A DNA stretch of 31,708 bases. Source: SVTX01 sp045658225 (GTDB taxonomy: Bacteria; Bacillota; Clostridia; Oscillospirales; CAG-272). The translations under genes and the position numbers were made by a program. Within the stretch, counting starts at the first letter, position 1; each line of letters begins with the position of its first letter. The stretch is from contig JAZOUO010000074.1 in assembly GCA_045658225.1 (NCBI GenBank), positions 1-31,708 on the forward strand. Reading direction: 5' to 3'. Positions 6,727-13,766 of the stretch are shown one piece after another. The notes under the pieces were generated by a model. It was not told the DNA's origin. It made no database searches and saw only the letters and a list, made by a program, of their open reading frames with translations.

Positions 6727-6778
6727 AAAAATACAAGGAGGGCAACCGCCCTCCTTGGATTTTTAGTCCACCCGACAG
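6712..6778 (+). terminator. tRNA-Arg terminator inside a long imperfect inverted repeat
   Basis: The core hairpin CAAGGAGGGC-AACC-GCCCTCCTTG with ATTTTT is a standard terminator (about 6734-6763). The pairing goes on beyond the T run: CTGTCGGGT inside the tRNA (6712-6720) is matched by ACCCGACAG at 6770-6778, so the downstream arm mirrors the tRNA 3' end as it does at tRNA-Gln. Confidence 0.8.
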
Positions 6779-6794
6779 AGATGAGAAACTGCAT

Positions 6795-6818
6795 ACATAA
6801 ACCGCCTGCGGTTTATGT
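6795..6818. repeat. Perfect hairpin upstream of tRNA-Arg fragments
   Basis: ACATAAACCGC-CT-GCGGTTTATGT is a perfect 11-bp inverted repeat without a T run. It lies between the tRNA-Arg terminator and the first tRNA-Arg 3'-end fragment. Confidence 0.6.
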
Positions 6819-6820
6819 GA

Positions 6821-6880
6821 GGGTTCAAAATCCGTTCGGGTAGGCTTACGTGTGAGCTCAAATTCCGTTCGGGTAGGCTT
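6821..6880 (+). repeat. Two tandem tRNA-Arg 3'-end fragments
   Basis: GGTTCAAAATCCGTTCGGGT then AGGCTT (6822-6847) and AGCTCAAATTCCGTTCGGGT then AGGCTT (6855-6880) copy the T arm and acceptor 3' strand of the tRNA-Arg gene upstream (GGTTCAAATCCTGTCGGGT then AGGCCA) with a few changes. The two copies are 33 bp apart. Neither has a 5' half. They look like attachment-site scars or decayed partial tRNA duplications. Confidence 0.7.
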
Positions 6881-6891
6881 CCAAGCACAAC

Positions 6892-6919
6892 AAAAAAAGA
6901 CGCCAAAGGCGTCTTTTTT
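6892..6919. terminator. Bidirectional terminator
   Basis: AAAAAAAGACGCC-AAA-GGCGTCTTTTTT, a stem with A and T runs on both sides, closes the tRNA-Arg region before the next promoter. Confidence 0.75.
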
Positions 6920-6941
6920 GCTTTACAACACAGAAATGCTA

Positions 6942-6970
6942 TTGAAATAAACAAAATAATGTGATATACT
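6942..6970 (+). promoter_or_regulatory. Promoter of the acyltransferase-queH operon
   Basis: TTGAAA (6942-6947), a 17-bp spacer and TATACT (6965-6970), 57 bp before the start codon. Confidence 0.75.
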
Positions 6971-7026
6971 TATTTTAGTTAAGTTGGCAACGATAATGGC
7001 TGACTTTAGGAGGCTTACACATAAAA

Positions 7027-7902
7027 ATGAGAGAGTATTTGATAAGCTTTTTTAAGGACTTTGAATACGAGGAATGCGACGCGCAAATACTGCTCGACGC
7101 GTACGACAAAATAATGGAAAATGAGGATTCCGCGCACCTTGCGCGCATGGCGTATTTTGCGTACGGGGCAAATATAAAGCTGGATTATGGGGCGGAAATA
7201 TTCGGCAGAGCAAGACAGATAGCCAAGATCACGGAGGTACATAACTATACCGTCGAGCTTTTGATGTTTATCTGTCTAAGCAAGCACTTAAAGGAAATCT
7301 ATATGGAGCAGGGAATTGATATGCAGATATTCCACGACAGTATGCTTGACCTTAAATGGAAGCTGGAGGAATGCAAGGCGGTAAAGGGTATTTGCGGGTC
7401 GTTTGTTGCGCCGTGGTTTGTGGGTTTTTTTAACCTTACGAGATTTGCTCTCGGCAGACTTCAGTTTGAGCTTATTACTATTCCTTTTGATTATGAAAAG
7501 GACGGCGTAATTCTCAAAAAGGATCAAAGCCGTGTCATAAACGTACATATTCCCAGAACGGGCACACCTATGGACAAGGAAAGCTGTGATCTCGCTTACG
7601 CGCAGGCGAGGGAGTTTTTTAAGGGTGAGGTTGGAGAGAATTGTCCGTTCGTTTGTCACTCGTGGTTGCTTTACCCAGACACCAAGAATTTTGTTCCCCC
7701 GTATACTAACACATACCGTTTCTTGTCAGAATACGACGTAGTGGAATGGGATCACAACGACGGAGAGGACCTGTGGAGACTGTTCGACACCGACGAAAAG
7801 CACCCCGACAGACTCCCCGCCAATACCACGCTCAGACGTTGCTTTGTCGAGCACCTCAAGCGCGGCGGCAGCGTGGGCTGGGGCTGCGGCATAAAGCTTT
7901 GA
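7027..7902 (+). CDS. Acyltransferase-domain protein (NAT_N / GNAT_C type)
   Basis: A 291-residue protein of the two-domain family named for a NAT N-terminal domain and a GNAT-like C-terminal domain. From memory of the family, the C-terminal half is diagnostic: LGRLQFEL, IPFDYEKDG, VINVHIPRTGTPMD, AREFF, FVCHSWLLYP, RFLSEYDVVE, WRLFD, and a final GWGCGIKL. The N-terminal half is helical and poorly marked. The reaction and acceptor of this family are not established as far as I know; acyl transfer is inferred from the fold. The start at 7027 has AGGAGG 13 bases upstream, which is rather far, but no closer alternative start exists. It is followed after 21 bp by queH, so the two form a short operon. 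A functional link is unclear. Confidence 0.78.
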   Translation: MREYLISFFKDFEYEECDAQILLDAYDKIMENEDSAHLARMAYFAYGANIKLDYGAEIFGRARQIAKITEVHNYTVELLMFICLSKHLKEIYMEQGIDMQIFHDSMLDLKWKLEECKAVKGICGSFVAPWFVGFFNLTRFALGRLQFELITIPFDYEKDGVILKKDQSRVINVHIPRTGTPMDKESCDLAYAQAREFFKGEVGENCPFVCHSWLLYPDTKNFVPPYTNTYRFLSEYDVVEWDHNDGEDLWRLFDTDEKHPDRLPANTTLRRCFVEHLKRGGSVGWGCGIKL

Positions 7903-7923
7903 TTTTAAATACAGAGGGTAATA

Positions 7924-8547
7924 ATGAAGCAAAATTATCAACATCAAACCGAAAATATAATATCGCAGCATCAAAGTGCGGGTGAGACACCGACCTTGCT
8001 CTTGCATAGCTGTTGTGCGCCCTGCAGCAGCTACGTGCTTGAATATCTGTCGGAGTCTTTCAAAATAACGGTGTTTTACTACAACCCAAACATTTATCCC
8101 GACGAGGAATATTTTCACCGCGTGCGCGAGCAACAGGAATTTATAAAAAAATTCCCCGCGAAAAATCCCATAAGCTTTATTGAGGGGGAATTTGACAAGC
8201 ACAGATTTTACGAGACCGTAAAGGGAATGGAGAATATGCGCGAGGGCGGAGAGAGGTGCTTTGCTTGCTACGAGCTTCGCTTGCGAGAGGCGGCAGAATG
8301 TGCCAAGGAGCAGGGAATGAACTATTTTTGCACAACGCTTTCAATAAGCCCTCTGAAAAATGCCAAAAAGCTCAACGAGATAGGGCAGAGGCTCGCGGAA
8401 GAATACGGCGTCAGATATCTGCCGTCGGACTTCAAAAAGAAGAACGGCTATAAGAGGTCGGTGGAAATATCCCGCGAGTACGGAATGTACAGGCAAGACT
8501 ACTGCGGATGCGTTTTTTCAATGAGGGATATGCCAAAGCAGTCATGA
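7924..8547 (+). CDS. queH: Epoxyqueuosine reductase QueH
   Basis: Reduces epoxyqueuosine to queuosine at the wobble base of tRNAs with GUN anticodons; QueH replaces QueG in many Firmicutes. The 207-residue product has the family's conserved cysteines: HSCCAPC at about residues 28-34, RCFACY in the middle, and YCGCVFS near the end, which bind the FeS cluster and metal. FYYNPNI, TTLSISPLKNA and FKKKNGY are other family blocks. About 22 residues before TLLLHSCC are not typical and may be a variable tail. The AGAGGG site five bases before ATG supports the start. It is the second gene of the operon with the acyltransferase-like gene. Confidence 0.92.
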   Translation: MKQNYQHQTENIISQHQSAGETPTLLLHSCCAPCSSYVLEYLSESFKITVFYYNPNIYPDEEYFHRVREQQEFIKKFPAKNPISFIEGEFDKHRFYETVKGMENMREGGERCFACYELRLREAAECAKEQGMNYFCTTLSISPLKNAKKLNEIGQRLAEEYGVRYLPSDFKKKNGYKRSVEISREYGMYRQDYCGCVFSMRDMPKQS

Positions 8548-8590
8548 ACACGAATTTTTCACCAAAAAAGTGGCGTTTTTTGCAAACCTC

Positions 8591-8619
8591 TTGACAAATT
8601 ATTGCAAAAGGTGTAAAAT
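8591..8619 (+). promoter_or_regulatory. Promoter of hppA
   Basis: TTGACA (8591-8596), a 17-bp spacer and TAAAAT (8614-8619), about 47 bp before the hppA start. No clear terminator separates it from queH. Confidence 0.82.
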
Positions 8620-8666
8620 GTATGTCCAATCAGTCATAACCTTATAATTATTTAAGGAGGCAATAA

Positions 8667-10763
8667 ATGGAGAAATATATTGCAATTTTCACAGCTTCTT
8701 GCGCGGTGTTGGCACTGCTTTACGCGCTGTTTACCGCTATGAGAGTTATGAAATTCCCCGAGGGCTCGGAGCTTATGAAAAAAATCTCCGCGTCTATAAG
8801 AAAGGGAGCGAATGCATACCTTAAAAGACAGTATAGAATAATACTTATATTCTTTGCTATAATGTTTGTAGTGCTTCTTGCAATGGCGATTTTCGGAGTG
8901 CTGAATATGTTTACGCCTTTTGCGTTCATTACCGGCGGAATATTCTCAGCTCTTTCGGGCTTTATCGGAATGAAGATAGCGACAAATTCCAATGCAAGAA
9001 CATCAAACGCGTGTCAGGAGGGACTTAACAAGGGTCTCCGCGTGGCATTTTCCGCGGGAAGCGTTATGGGCTTTACGGTAGTAGGCCTTGGACTTTTTGA
9101 TATTTCATTATGGTTTATAATCCTTAAATTTATATTCAAGCTTGAAGCTACACAGATATCAAGCGCTATGCTTACTTTCGGTATGGGCGCATCGTCAATG
9201 GCACTGTTTGCGCGTGTTGGCGGAGGTATCTTTACCAAGGCTGCGGACGTTGGAGCAGACCTTGTGGGTAAGGTCGAAGCAGGAATTCCCGAGGACGACC
9301 CCAGAAACCCTGCGGTTATCGCGGATAACGTAGGCGACAACGTTGGTGACGTTGCGGGCATGGGAGCAGACCTTTACGAGTCTTACGTCGGCTCGATAAT
9401 CTCCGCGGCGGCTCTTGGCGTTGCGGCAATGAACAGTATTAAGGCGCTTCTTCTTCCTATGCTCATCGCGGCGCTTGGAATTATCTGCTCTATATTCGGA
9501 ACGTTCTTTGTCAGAACCAAGGAGGGAGCAACGCAAAAGCAGCTCCTTCGCTCGCTTTCCCGCGGAACTAACCTTTCCGCGATAATAATTGCTATTGCGG
9601 CTTTCCCGCTTGTATATTTCGTACTTGGCGCGGAAAACTGGAAAATATATTTTGCAATCCTCGCAGGACTTGTTGCTGGCGTGCTTATCGGTCAGGCTAC
9701 CGAGCATTACACGTCGGATAGCTACAAACCCACACAGCACCTTGCGGACACGTCAGAGACAGGTACGGCTACCATAGTTATTGGCGGTCTTTCAGTAGGA
9801 ATGCTCTCAACCCTTATTCCTGTTGTAGTTGTAGCGGTTTGTATTCTTATAGCATATTTCGTTTCGGGCGGTGCAAGCAGCGCGGCTTCGGGACTTTACG
9901 GTATAGCCCTCGCGGCCGTAGGAATGCTGTCAACTCTCGGTATCACGCTTGCTACCGACGCGTATGGTCCCGTTGCAGATAATGCGGGCGGTATCGCGCA
10001 GATGGCGGGGCTTGACGAAAAGGTAAGAGAGAGAACCGATGCGCTTGACTCCCTTGGAAACACCACGGCGGCGACAGGCAAGGGATTTGCGATAGGCTCT
10101 GCGGCTTTGACGGCGCTGGCTCTTATGGTGTCCTACATAGATCAGGTAAAGTCCATAACAGGCGAGGCAATTGAGATGGCACAGCTTTCCGTGACAAATC
10201 CCGCGGTACTGGTGGGACTGTTTATCGGAGCGTGCTTGCCGTTCGTTTTCGCAGCGCTGACTATGGAGGCGGTCGGACGCGCGGCGCAGAGCGTTGTCAG
10301 AGAGGTTCGCCGTCAGTTCAGAGAAATTACGGGACTTATGGATGGCAAGGCGGAAGCGGATTACGCATCCTGTGTTGACCTTTGCACCAAGGCAAGCCTT
10401 AAGGAAATGATAGTGCCTACTATCGTAGCTATAATTGCTCCCATAACCGTGGGAATGATACTCGGTTGGACGGGTGTTGTAGGAATGCTTGCGGGCGCGA
10501 CAATATCAGGATTTCTGCTTGCGATATTTATGTCCAACTCGGGCGGCGCGTGGGATAACGCGAAAAAGTTTATTGAGAGCGGAACGCACGGCGGAAAGGG
10601 ATCTGACTGTCACAAGGCGGCAGTCGTCGGAGACACGGTGGGTGATCCCTTTAAGGACACCTCGGGTCCCTCAATCAATATTCTTATCAAGCTTCTTTCT
10701 ATGGTTTCCATAGTCTTTGCGAGCCTTGTGGTCAACTACTCGCTATTCTCACTTATATTTTAA
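8667..10763 (+). CDS. hppA: Membrane-bound ion-pumping pyrophosphatase, K+-dependent, probably Na+-transporting
   Basis: Couples hydrolysis of pyrophosphate to export of Na+ or H+ across the membrane. The 698-residue product has the usual length and about 16 hydrophobic segments. The PPi site is plain: AADVGADLVGKVE, then IPEDDPRNPAVIADNVGDNVGDVAG. GNTTAATGKG has Ala where K+-independent enzymes have Lys, which marks the K+-dependent subfamily. GADLYESYVG carries the Glu at the position found in Na+-pumping and Na+/H+ enzymes (E246 in the Thermotoga enzyme), whereas H+ pumps have it displaced. Ion specificity is therefore inferred. GGAGG seven bases before ATG supports the start. The gene has its own promoter and terminator and lies next to phosphate transport genes. 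Confidence 0.95.
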   Translation: MEKYIAIFTASCAVLALLYALFTAMRVMKFPEGSELMKKISASIRKGANAYLKRQYRIILIFFAIMFVVLLAMAIFGVLNMFTPFAFITGGIFSALSGFIGMKIATNSNARTSNACQEGLNKGLRVAFSAGSVMGFTVVGLGLFDISLWFIILKFIFKLEATQISSAMLTFGMGASSMALFARVGGGIFTKAADVGADLVGKVEAGIPEDDPRNPAVIADNVGDNVGDVAGMGADLYESYVGSIISAAALGVAAMNSIKALLLPMLIAALGIICSIFGTFFVRTKEGATQKQLLRSLSRGTNLSAIIIAIAAFPLVYFVLGAENWKIYFAILAGLVAGVLIGQATEHYTSDSYKPTQHLADTSETGTATIVIGGLSVGMLSTLIPVVVVAVCILIAYFVSGGASSAASGLYGIALAAVGMLSTLGITLATDAYGPVADNAGGIAQMAGLDEKVRERTDALDSLGNTTAATGKGFAIGSAALTALALMVSYIDQVKSITGEAIEMAQLSVTNPAVLVGLFIGACLPFVFAALTMEAVGRAAQSVVREVRRQFREITGLMDGKAEADYASCVDLCTKASLKEMIVPTIVAIIAPITVGMILGWTGVVGMLAGATISGFLLAIFMSNSGGAWDNAKKFIESGTHGGKGSDCHKAAVVGDTVGDPFKDTSGPSINILIKLLSMVSIVFASLVVNYSLFSLIF

Positions 10764-10774
10764 TTGAATATTTA

Positions 10775-10805
10775 CCCGCGGCGATTGAATTCGCCGCGGG
10801 CTTTT
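10775..10805 (+). terminator. Terminator of hppA
   Basis: CCCGCGGCG-ATTGAATT-CGCCGCGGG followed by CTTTT, 12 bp after the stop codon. Confidence 0.88.
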
Positions 10806-10835
10806 GTAATATTTACACGAAATTTCCAAAAGCTC

Positions 10836-10864
10836 TTGAAATTTGGAAGAAAATTCTGTATAAT
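10836..10864 (+). promoter_or_regulatory. Promoter of the phosphate transport operon
   Basis: TTGAAA (10836-10841), a 17-bp spacer and TATAAT (10859-10864), followed by a leader of about 65 bp. No Pho-box-like direct repeats are evident. Confidence 0.8.
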
Positions 10865-10935
10865 TTAAAATGTATGATGTATACGTTTAAACTAAATAAT
10901 TTTTTATTCAGACAAAAACAAGGGAAAGGAAATAT

Positions 10936-11988
10936 ATGGAATTTTTAGAATTTTGGGCTCAGATGACGGCTAACCCGCTATTGTTTATTGCTGTAACGCT
11001 GACACTCGGCGTTATTCTGGTAAACGGTTGGACGGACGCGCCTAACGCAATCGCTACTTGCGTTGTGACAAGATGTATGCCACCCAAGGCGGCAATACTT
11101 ATGGCGGCGGTATTCAATTTTCTCGGTGTTTTCATAATGACTAAGATCAGCAATGAAGTCGCCGTGACTATCACCGGTATGGTTAATTTTGGTGATAATT
11201 CGGGAAAAACAGTTATCATTGTTTTATGCGCGGCTATGCTTGCTATCGTTATTTGGGCGACGCTTGCTTGGGCGTTCGGTATTCCCACGAGTGAGAGCCA
11301 CGCGCTTATAGCAGGTCTTACTGGCGGTGCTATGGCGCTCAACGGTCTTGAAGCAATCGTGTGGAGTCAATGGAGCAAGGTGCTTATTGGTATCGTTATC
11401 TCGGTTGTGCTGGGCTTTGGATTGGCTTGGCTAATAGGTAAGCTTGTCACATTGATATGTTATAAGATGAACAGACCGAAAACCGAACCATTTTTTAAGG
11501 GCGCGCAGATCGCTGGTGCTGCGGCTATGGCGTTTATGCACGGTGCACAGGACGGCCAGAAGTTTATGGGTATCATCCTTCTTTGCGTGTTTACGCTGCA
11601 GGGAACAGGCGGCGGAGCCGCTACCTTCGCAATTCCCACGTGGCTTATGATACTCTGTTCGGTAGTTATGGGAATTGGTACGGCGATCGGAGGAAAGAAG
11701 ATAATAAAGTCGGTTGGTATGGACATGGTAAAGCTCGAAAAGTATCAGGGCTTCTCTGCGGACATCGCGTCTGCGGCGGCGCTTGTGTTTTGCTCGGTGT
11801 TTGGCCTTCCCGTTTCCACGACTCACGTAAAGACTACCTCTATTATGGGTGTTGGCGCGCTCAAGAGAGTGTCGGCTATCAACTTCGGTGTCGTAAAGGA
11901 AATGGTTATGACATGGATACTTACGTTCCCGGGATGCGGACTTCTCGCGTTCCTTGTGACTAAATTGTTCTTGATTATTTTCAACTAA
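10936..11988 (+). CDS. pit: PiT-family inorganic phosphate transporter
   Basis: Imports phosphate (often as a metal-phosphate complex) using an ion gradient. The 350-residue membrane protein shows the internal duplication typical of PiT: NGWTDAPNAIAT near the N-terminus and GAQDGQKFMG in the second half, with PTSESHALIAG and PVSTTHVKTTS as the paired signature loops. AAAGGA six bases before ATG supports the start. It is followed after 18 bp by its DUF47 partner, a common arrangement. The neighbour hppA releases phosphate from pyrophosphate and may supply the ion gradient; that link is inferred. Confidence 0.94.
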   Translation: MEFLEFWAQMTANPLLFIAVTLTLGVILVNGWTDAPNAIATCVVTRCMPPKAAILMAAVFNFLGVFIMTKISNEVAVTITGMVNFGDNSGKTVIIVLCAAMLAIVIWATLAWAFGIPTSESHALIAGLTGGAMALNGLEAIVWSQWSKVLIGIVISVVLGFGLAWLIGKLVTLICYKMNRPKTEPFFKGAQIAGAAAMAFMHGAQDGQKFMGIILLCVFTLQGTGGGAATFAIPTWLMILCSVVMGIGTAIGGKKIIKSVGMDMVKLEKYQGFSADIASAAALVFCSVFGLPVSTTHVKTTSIMGVGALKRVSAINFGVVKEMVMTWILTFPGCGLLAFLVTKLFLIIFN

Positions 11989-12006
11989 CAGAAAGGAATT
12001 ATAAAA

Positions 12007-12627
12007 ATGGCTAAAGGTGATAAATTCTATTTTGACAATTTTTCTGCGTGTGCGGAGCTTGCAAAAAAGGCGGCAACTTATCTTGTTGACTGTCTTGAAA
12101 ATTATGATTCGGACAACATCGAAAAAATGCTTGAGGAGATGCACGGATTTGAGCATAGCGCAGATATAAAGAAGCACGAGATGAATGAAACTCTCGCAAA
12201 GGCGTTCGTGACGCCCGTTGACCGCGAAGACCTTGATATGCTCAGCCACAATCTTGATGACGTGCTTGACTCTATCGAGGAAGTGCTGCAGAAGTTCTAT
12301 ATATACGACATCAAGACGATAGACGCAGACGCAATAAGTTTTGCTAAAAATATCGTAAGATCCTGCGAGCTGCTTGGTGAGATTATGGGAGAATTTGAGA
12401 ACTTCAAGAAGTCCAAAAAGCTTCATTCTCTTATCGTTGAGCTTAACGACGTCGAGGAGGAGTGCGACAAGATTTATCTGTCCTCCATTCGTAATCTTAC
12501 GAAGAATTCGACCGATGTTCTTGAGACGGTTTCGTGGAGAAAGATATACGAGTGCTTTGAGGCTTGCGCGGACGCGTGCGAGCACGTTGGAGACTGCATC
12601 GGTTCGGTTATAATGAAAAACACCTGA
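12007..12627 (+). CDS. DUF47 / PhoU-like protein, PiT partner
   Basis: A 206-residue, almost fully helical cytoplasmic protein of the DUF47 family, related to PhoU. Features visible are an N-terminal helix with FDNFSACAELAKKAA, EHSADIKKHEMNE, the FVTPVDREDLDMLSHNLDDV block that is the family's best signature, and a C-terminal WRKIYECFEACADACEHVGD with clustered acidic and His residues of a kind that bind metal in PhoU-like proteins. It is encoded 18 bp after pit. Members are thought to control or assist the PiT transporter, but the mechanism is not known. AAAGGA nine bases upstream supports the start. Confidence 0.92.
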   Translation: MAKGDKFYFDNFSACAELAKKAATYLVDCLENYDSDNIEKMLEEMHGFEHSADIKKHEMNETLAKAFVTPVDREDLDMLSHNLDDVLDSIEEVLQKFYIYDIKTIDADAISFAKNIVRSCELLGEIMGEFENFKKSKKLHSLIVELNDVEEECDKIYLSSIRNLTKNSTDVLETVSWRKIYECFEACADACEHVGDCIGSVIMKNT

Positions 12628-12656
12628 TGTTTTTCGTCATTGATACAAATGTTTTA

Positions 12657-12688
12657 GTGAACCCCGCGTGGCAATGCGGGGTTCACTT
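12657..12688 (+). terminator. Terminator of the pit-DUF47 operon
   Basis: An 11-bp perfect stem GTGAACCCCGC/GCGGGGTTCAC with an 8-nt loop, 30 bp after the stop. The T run is short. Confidence 0.75.
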
Positions 12689-12706
12689 GATTGGAAATAA
12701 TCATAT

Positions 12707-12735
12707 TTGACATTTCTCGGAATTTAGACTATAAT
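12707..12735 (+). promoter_or_regulatory. Promoter of the ZIP transporter gene
   Basis: Full consensus TTGACA (12707-12712), a 17-bp spacer and TATAAT (12730-12735). Confidence 0.87.
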
Positions 12736-12768
12736 GTAAATATACCTATAAACACGGAGGGGCGATAA

Positions 12769-13572
12769 ATGGAGGTCGTTTTACTTACTGCGCTCGGTGT
12801 CGGAGGAGCGACAGTCATCGGCGCGGGAGCAGGATTTATATTCAAAAAAACATCTCATAAATTCAGCGACATAGTGCTTGCTTTTGCCGCTGGCATAATG
12901 CTCGCGGCGGCGATACTGGGACTTATAATTCCGTCGTTCGATTACGGATATGAGATAGTTAGCCCGCTTGGCCTCGGCGACACACCCAACAAGCTGCTTT
13001 CCATTGGAATGGTTGTGTTGGGCGTTTTTGCAGGCGCGCTGTGTATCAATCTTATTGATAAGCTGGTGCCTCATTTGCACGGACTTGTAGGAGTAGATAT
13101 TGACGGACACAGCTACGATAATCAGTCGCATATAAACAAGGTAATGCTTTTTGTACTTGCCATCGCTATCCATAATCTCCCCGAGGGAATTGCGGCAGGT
13201 GTAGGCTTTGGTACGGGCAACACCGAGGGAGCTTTTCTTATCGCGGGTGGTATTGCGCTTCAGAATATACCCGAGGGTATGGTTATTATAGCGCCTATGC
13301 TTTCTGCGGGCATATCTCCCAAGCGCACATTCTTGTGCGCGCTCGGCACTGGGCTTATTGAGGTGATGGGAACGCTTATTGGATATTTTGCGGTGAGCAT
13401 CTCAAGCTATATACTTCCGTTTGCTCTCGCATTTGCCGGCGGCACAATGCTTTACGTAGTCAGTGATGAGATGATCCCCGAAACTCATTCTCACGGCGCG
13501 CAAAGGGGAGCGACCTATTCATTGCTTGTTGGTTTTTGCGTAATGCTTTTGATGGACGTACTTTTAGCTTAA
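12769..13572 (+). CDS. ZIP-family divalent metal transporter
   Basis: Imports Zn2+ or related divalent metals. The 267-residue product has about eight hydrophobic segments. The binuclear metal site is visible as HNLPEG (residues 135-140) and QNIPEG (165-170); the second motif has Gln in place of His, as in many bacterial ZIP proteins. A short His- and Asp-bearing loop (residues about 104-122) precedes the first motif, a usual place for the variable metal-sensing loop, though here it is short. EMIPETHSHG near the C-terminus adds further likely ligands. GGAGG seven bases upstream supports the start. Monocistronic; no Zur-like operator is evident. Confidence 0.93.
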   Translation: MEVVLLTALGVGGATVIGAGAGFIFKKTSHKFSDIVLAFAAGIMLAAAILGLIIPSFDYGYEIVSPLGLGDTPNKLLSIGMVVLGVFAGALCINLIDKLVPHLHGLVGVDIDGHSYDNQSHINKVMLFVLAIAIHNLPEGIAAGVGFGTGNTEGAFLIAGGIALQNIPEGMVIIAPMLSAGISPKRTFLCALGTGLIEVMGTLIGYFAVSISSYILPFALAFAGGTMLYVVSDEMIPETHSHGAQRGATYSLLVGFCVMLLMDVLLA

Positions 13573-13583
13573 TATTGTGCTTT

Positions 13584-13616
13584 ATCTCACGGTCATTCTC
13601 TGACCGTGAGATTTTT
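13584..13616 (+). terminator. Terminator of the ZIP transporter gene
   Basis: ATCTCACGGTCA-TTCTC-TGACCGTGAGAT followed by TTTT, a 12-bp perfect stem. Confidence 0.9.
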
Positions 13617-13723
13617 GCATACTTATACTGAATATTCAAAAAAATATGCATTTAGGCACTTTTTAAAAAATCTTTTAAAAAAAGAAAAAAACACTTACAA
13701 ACCAAAAAGGCAGGTGTATAACA

Positions 13724-13765
13724 ATGCACATAAACCACAAAATCAAACGAAAAGAGGTCCACTAA
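13724..13765 (+). CDS. Possible 13-codon leader peptide before the broken binding-protein gene
   Basis: An ATG with a GGCAGGTG site upstream opens a 13-codon frame, MHINHKIKRKEVH, that stops one base before the start codon of the downstream gene. Eight of its 13 residues are His, Lys or Arg. Leader peptides with repeated residues can sense the supply of those amino acids, but no clear attenuator hairpins were found, and it could be a chance frame. Confidence 0.25.
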   Translation: MHINHKIKRKEVH

Positions 13766-13766
13766 A

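Noticed and set aside
6212..6766. Open frames across tRNA-Gln (minus) and tRNA-Arg (plus)
   Set aside because: They consist of tRNA and repeat sequence translated by chance.
6202..6880. CRISPR-like array
   Set aside because: The repeats are few, unevenly spaced and derived from tRNA ends or palindromes; there are no regular spacers and no cas genes.
8547..8590. Terminator after queH
   Set aside because: Only CAC-CAAAAAA-GTG and a T run are seen; the stem is too weak to call.
11431..12585. 384-codon minus-strand frame opposite pit and DUF47
   Set aside because: Antisense to two clear genes; the composition is that of a reverse-strand shadow.
12736..12768. Metal-responsive operator or riboswitch before the ZIP transporter
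   Set aside because: The leader is too short for a riboswitch and no Zur-type inverted repeat is present.
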